From Bacteroidota bacterium (GTDB taxonomy: Bacteria > Bacteroidota > Kryptoniia > Kryptoniales > JAKASW01), in the NCBI GenBank assembly GCA_021796055.1, contig JAJYOS010000035.1, positions 1 through 16,345 on the forward strand: DNA of 16,345 bases, given 5' to 3'. Numbering within the stretch: the first letter of the stretch is position 1; every line of letters starts with the position of its first letter. Below the pieces are notes generated by a model. The model was not told where the DNA came from. It did not search any database and was given only the letters and a program-made list of their open reading frames with translations. The translations under genes and the position numbers were made by a program. Shown here piece by piece: positions 14,253 to 16,345 of this stretch.

Positions 14253-14336
14253 TCAAAAAAAAATCCGGTTGCGCAACATGCGGCCATCATCTTTGCAGTT
14301 ACAATTTACCAGGGATTTGTGTTGCGCAGATGGAAA

Positions 14337-14353
14337 CCGTGCTGGGAGCACGG
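14337..14353 (-). terminator. Intrinsic terminator of the gmk-rpoZ-coaBC operon
   Basis: On the minus strand CCGTGCT (14353-14347), a CCC loop and AGCACGG (14343-14337) form a perfect seven-pair GC-rich stem, followed by TTTCCAT. It begins ten bases after the coaBC stop. The T-run is short but the position is right. Confidence 0.6.
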
Positions 14354-14363
14354 GCGCTATTGT

Positions 14364-15584
14364 TTAGAGGAAAGCCTTGAGTTGATCCAAAATTCTTTGG
14401 GCCACTTCGTACTTTGTAAGGAGGGGAAGATCCACATCATCTCCGCCCCCCGCAAAAAGGATTCTAACTTTGTTGGTATCGGTCCCGAATCCAGATCCTT
14501 TCTCACGAGGGTTGTTCACCACGATGGCATCCAGCGACTTTGACGTAAGCTTCTTCTTCGCGTTGGCAAGCACATCGTCCGTCTCCAAAGCGAATCCGAT
14601 GAACACCTTCTTCCCTTTTCTAGGTGTGAGCTGTTTCAGGATGTCGACGTTCTCAACGAGGTCGATCTTTGCTTCACCTTCCGCGAATTCAGATTTCTTT
14701 ATCTTTCTATCCGGCGGCGCTGCGACTCTGTAGTCCGCAACGGCGGCAGTCATGATCAGTGCATCGCACCAGTCAATATTTCGGTCGAGCGCGAGATACA
14801 TTTCCTGCGCGGTTGTCACATCCTTTCTCTCAACACTGCGTGGGGTCTCGAGACCAACGGGCCCTGTTACCAGTTTAACCTCCGCGCCACGTTGCGCGGC
14901 GGCGGTCGCTATTGAAAATCCCATCTTCCCCGAGCTGCGGTTCGAGATGAACCTGACTGCGTCGATTGCTTCCTGCGTCGGGCCGGCTGAGACCAGAATT
15001 TTCTTACCTTCCAGATCGCGGTGACGCCCATCGAAAAAGGCTTCAACCTTCTCAACGATTTTGTCAACCTCTGCCAGCCTGCCCGTCCCTGTGAGGCCGC
15101 TGGCAAGCTCCCCCTCTTCAGGTTCGATCACAAAGACTCCACGCTCTTTCAACTTTGAAAGATTGGACGACGTCGCGGGATGAATAAACATGTCTGCGTC
15201 CATCGCGGGCGCGATCATCAATGGACCGCGGAGCGCCAGCGCGATTGAAGTAAGAAAGTTGTCTGCAATCCCGTAGGTCAGCTTCGCTATCGTTGTGGCG
15301 GTGATGGGTGCTACAAGCATAAGGTCCGCCCAAACTCCAAGCTCGATATGCCAGGTCCCAGCTGCAGTGGCACGTCCCTTTTCGGGAAACATTTCCATGT
15401 GAACCTGGTTGCGGGAGAGGGACGAGAAGGTCAAAGGGGCGACGAAGTTCGCGGCGGATGGAGTCATCACGACCCTGACTTCTGCACCCTTCCTTGTCAG
15501 CTCGCGAAGAAGAAACGCGCTTTTATAGGCCGCGATGCTTCCGCAAACACCAAGGATAATTTTCTTGCCAGAGATTGTTGTCAC
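14364..15584 (-). CDS. coaBC: Bifunctional phosphopantothenoylcysteine decarboxylase/phosphopantothenate-cysteine ligase CoaBC
   Basis: CoaBC makes 4'-phosphopantetheine for coenzyme A. The flavin-containing CoaC domain (about residues 6-185) has GSIAAYKSAFLLREL, the catalytic His79 in HIELGVWADL, and APAMDADM (125-132). The CTP-dependent CoaB domain (about 193-406) has SAGPTQEAIDAVRFISNRSS (199-218), then GKMG, and ENVDIL (311-316). Two CoaC features differ from the E. coli enzyme. PAMN is PAMD, and the flap motif ACGxxGxGR reads ELASGLTGTGR (159-169), so the essential Cys is Ser. From memory the same changes occur in Bacteroidota CoaBC, so this is likely a lineage trait. The start is GTG at 15584 without a Shine-Dalgarno. 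It is 64 bases behind rpoZ in the conserved gmk-rpoZ-coaBC order. Confidence 0.95.
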   Translation of the reverse strand: MTTISGKKIILGVCGSIAAYKSAFLLRELTRKGAEVRVVMTPSAANFVAPLTFSSLSRNQVHMEMFPEKGRATAAGTWHIELGVWADLMLVAPITATTIAKLTYGIADNFLTSIALALRGPLMIAPAMDADMFIHPATSSNLSKLKERGVFVIEPEEGELASGLTGTGRLAEVDKIVEKVEAFFDGRHRDLEGKKILVSAGPTQEAIDAVRFISNRSSGKMGFSIATAAAQRGAEVKLVTGPVGLETPRSVERKDVTTAQEMYLALDRNIDWCDALIMTAAVADYRVAAPPDRKIKKSEFAEGEAKIDLVENVDILKQLTPRKGKKVFIGFALETDDVLANAKKKLTSKSLDAIVVNNPREKGSGFGTDTNKVRILFAGGGDDVDLPLLTKYEVAQRILDQLKAFL

Positions 15585-15648
15585 GTCGCCGGCTCGTTTT
15601 CAGATTGGCGATATTATGGCGCCGGCGCACATGACTGCGAAATGTTTT

Positions 15649-15945
15649 TTAAAGGGGGGTCTTGTAACGATAAATAATTTTGCCGTCGAGGAGCTCTGCG
15701 AGAGCCGCTTCAGTAGGCTTTTCCAGCTTATCAAATTCCTTACTCAGCTCGACCTGTTCGGGATTGACTTTTTCATCCTCTTCGAGCGATTCCTGGATCT
15801 GCTTGATTCCCTCAAGCCTTTGGCTAAATTCGACCTTGCGTTCGTCGCTGATCTGGCGCGACCGTCGCGAGGCAACTACGATCGCCTCGTAAGCATTTCC
15901 TGTAACCACATCAAGCTGTCGTATGTCAATCGGTTTCAGTCCCAC
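15649..15945 (-). CDS. rpoZ: DNA-directed RNA polymerase omega subunit
   Basis: This 98-residue protein fits the small RNA polymerase subunit that helps fold beta prime. It has the PIDIRQLDVVTGNAYEAIVV start (residues 5-24), the core helix ASRRSRQISDERK (25-37), and a C-terminal PTEAALAELLDGKIIYRY (77-94) that matches the family's ALxELxxGKI pattern. The middle section (about 45-72) is acidic and helical. GTG at 15945 is chosen because AAGGAG lies seven bases upstream; it overlaps gmk by 20 bases. The gmk-rpoZ-coaBC neighbourhood is a classical bacterial arrangement and strengthens the call. The sequence diverges from proteobacterial omega in the way expected for Bacteroidota and relatives. 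Confidence 0.87.
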   Translation of the reverse strand: MGLKPIDIRQLDVVTGNAYEAIVVASRRSRQISDERKVEFSQRLEGIKQIQESLEEDEKVNPEQVELSKEFDKLEKPTEAALAELLDGKIIYRYKTPL

Positions 15946-16345
15946 TCGATAACTCCTTGCGTTTCTTGTTTATTATGCCAAAAACCTCGTTCACTGCGCG
16001 TTTCAGCTCATCATTGGTTACAATATAGTCAAATCCCGCACTTTTCTCAAGCTCCATTTCAACACGCTCCATGCGCCTATCGATTTGTTCGTCAGTCTCG
16101 CTCCCTCTCCCTTTCAGCCTATTCCTAAGCGTTTCGATCGAAGGAGGCTTTATGAATATCAGAACGGCTTCCGGAAACTTGTTTTTGATAGACAAACCGC
16201 CGTTCACATCAACGTCAAATACTATATCCTTACCATTGGATAGAGCTTTTTCCACTTCGCTCTTGAGGGTGCCATAATAATTCGAATAGATCTCTTCGTG
16301 TTCGACGAGTTCGCCGGCCGCGATTTTCTTTTCTAACGCATACCT
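15926..16345 (-). CDS. gmk: Guanylate kinase, N-terminal part cut by window edge
   Basis: The frame is open from the right edge to the TGA at 15926 and gives the last 139 residues or so. Guanylate kinase phosphorylates GMP to GDP. Visible motifs are KKIAAGELVEHEEIYSNYYG (GMP-binding region, matching the family's EHAEVxGNYYGT), DIVFDVDVNGGLSIKNKFPE (matching DVLLDIDxQGA), IFIKPPS, LRNRLKGRGSETDEQIDRRM (the lid, with its conserved arginines) and FDYIVTND near the C-terminus. The P-loop lies beyond the window. It overlaps the rpoZ start by 20 bases and is the first visible gene of the gmk-rpoZ-coaBC operon. The last 15 residues (KKRKELSSGTETD) are polar and variable. Confidence 0.95.
   Translation of the reverse strand, partial: RYALEKKIAAGELVEHEEIYSNYYGTLKSEVEKALSNGKDIVFDVDVNGGLSIKNKFPEAVLIFIKPPSIETLRNRLKGRGSETDEQIDRRMERVEMELEKSAGFDYIVTNDELKRAVNEVFGIINKKRKELSSGTETD

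Noticed and set aside
15535..16128. 197-codon plus-strand frame over rpoZ and gmk
   Set aside because: Antisense to two clearly recognised conserved genes.

Overview
The window is a gene-dense bacterial chromosome segment (roughly half GC by eye). It carries no transposase, phage gene, CRISPR array, rRNA or tRNA that I can see. Several traits point to the Bacteroidota/Chlorobiota/Ignavibacteriota side of the tree. These are a CoaBC with PAMD and ELASG instead of the classical PAMN and ACG motifs, a lineage-style RpoZ, a TPR lipoprotein beginning CSSAELTSAKLY, and a two-part polysaccharide-deacetylase-like protein. This placement is an inference from family resemblance, not a computed phylogeny.

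Left part (1-1733, minus strand): a TPR lipoprotein running off the left edge, NadD, and a degenerate glycosyltransferase-A-like protein (TIGR04282/DUF2064 type) coupled directly upstream of nadD. DnaG primase (1965-3815) is divergent from them. Next comes a plus-strand operon (4038-7731): a two-cluster ferredoxin, a geranylgeranyl-reductase-family flavoprotein overlapping it by ATGA, a polysaccharide-deacetylase-like protein, and an EamA/DMT permease overlapping by GTGA. The ferredoxin is the natural electron donor for the reductase.

Centre (7975-11894, minus strand): the most interesting part. Four tightly packed genes follow a good sigma70-type promoter: two Ddl-like ATP-grasp ligases, a GNAT acetyltransferase and a KamA-type lysine 2,3-aminomutase. 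The aminomutase keeps both aspartates that bind the lysine side-chain amine. The set looks like a compact pathway for a beta-lysine-containing, possibly acetylated, small peptide or osmolyte. The product is unknown. The 3' flank of this operon holds a strong hairpin, a 50-bp-spaced repeat and an uncharacterised 55-codon open frame.

Right part (12106-16345, minus strand): a PAP2 phosphatase, an MscS channel, and the conserved housekeeping block gmk-rpoZ-coaBC, with gmk cut by the right edge. The MscS gene next to the putative osmolyte pathway suggests, weakly, an osmotic theme.
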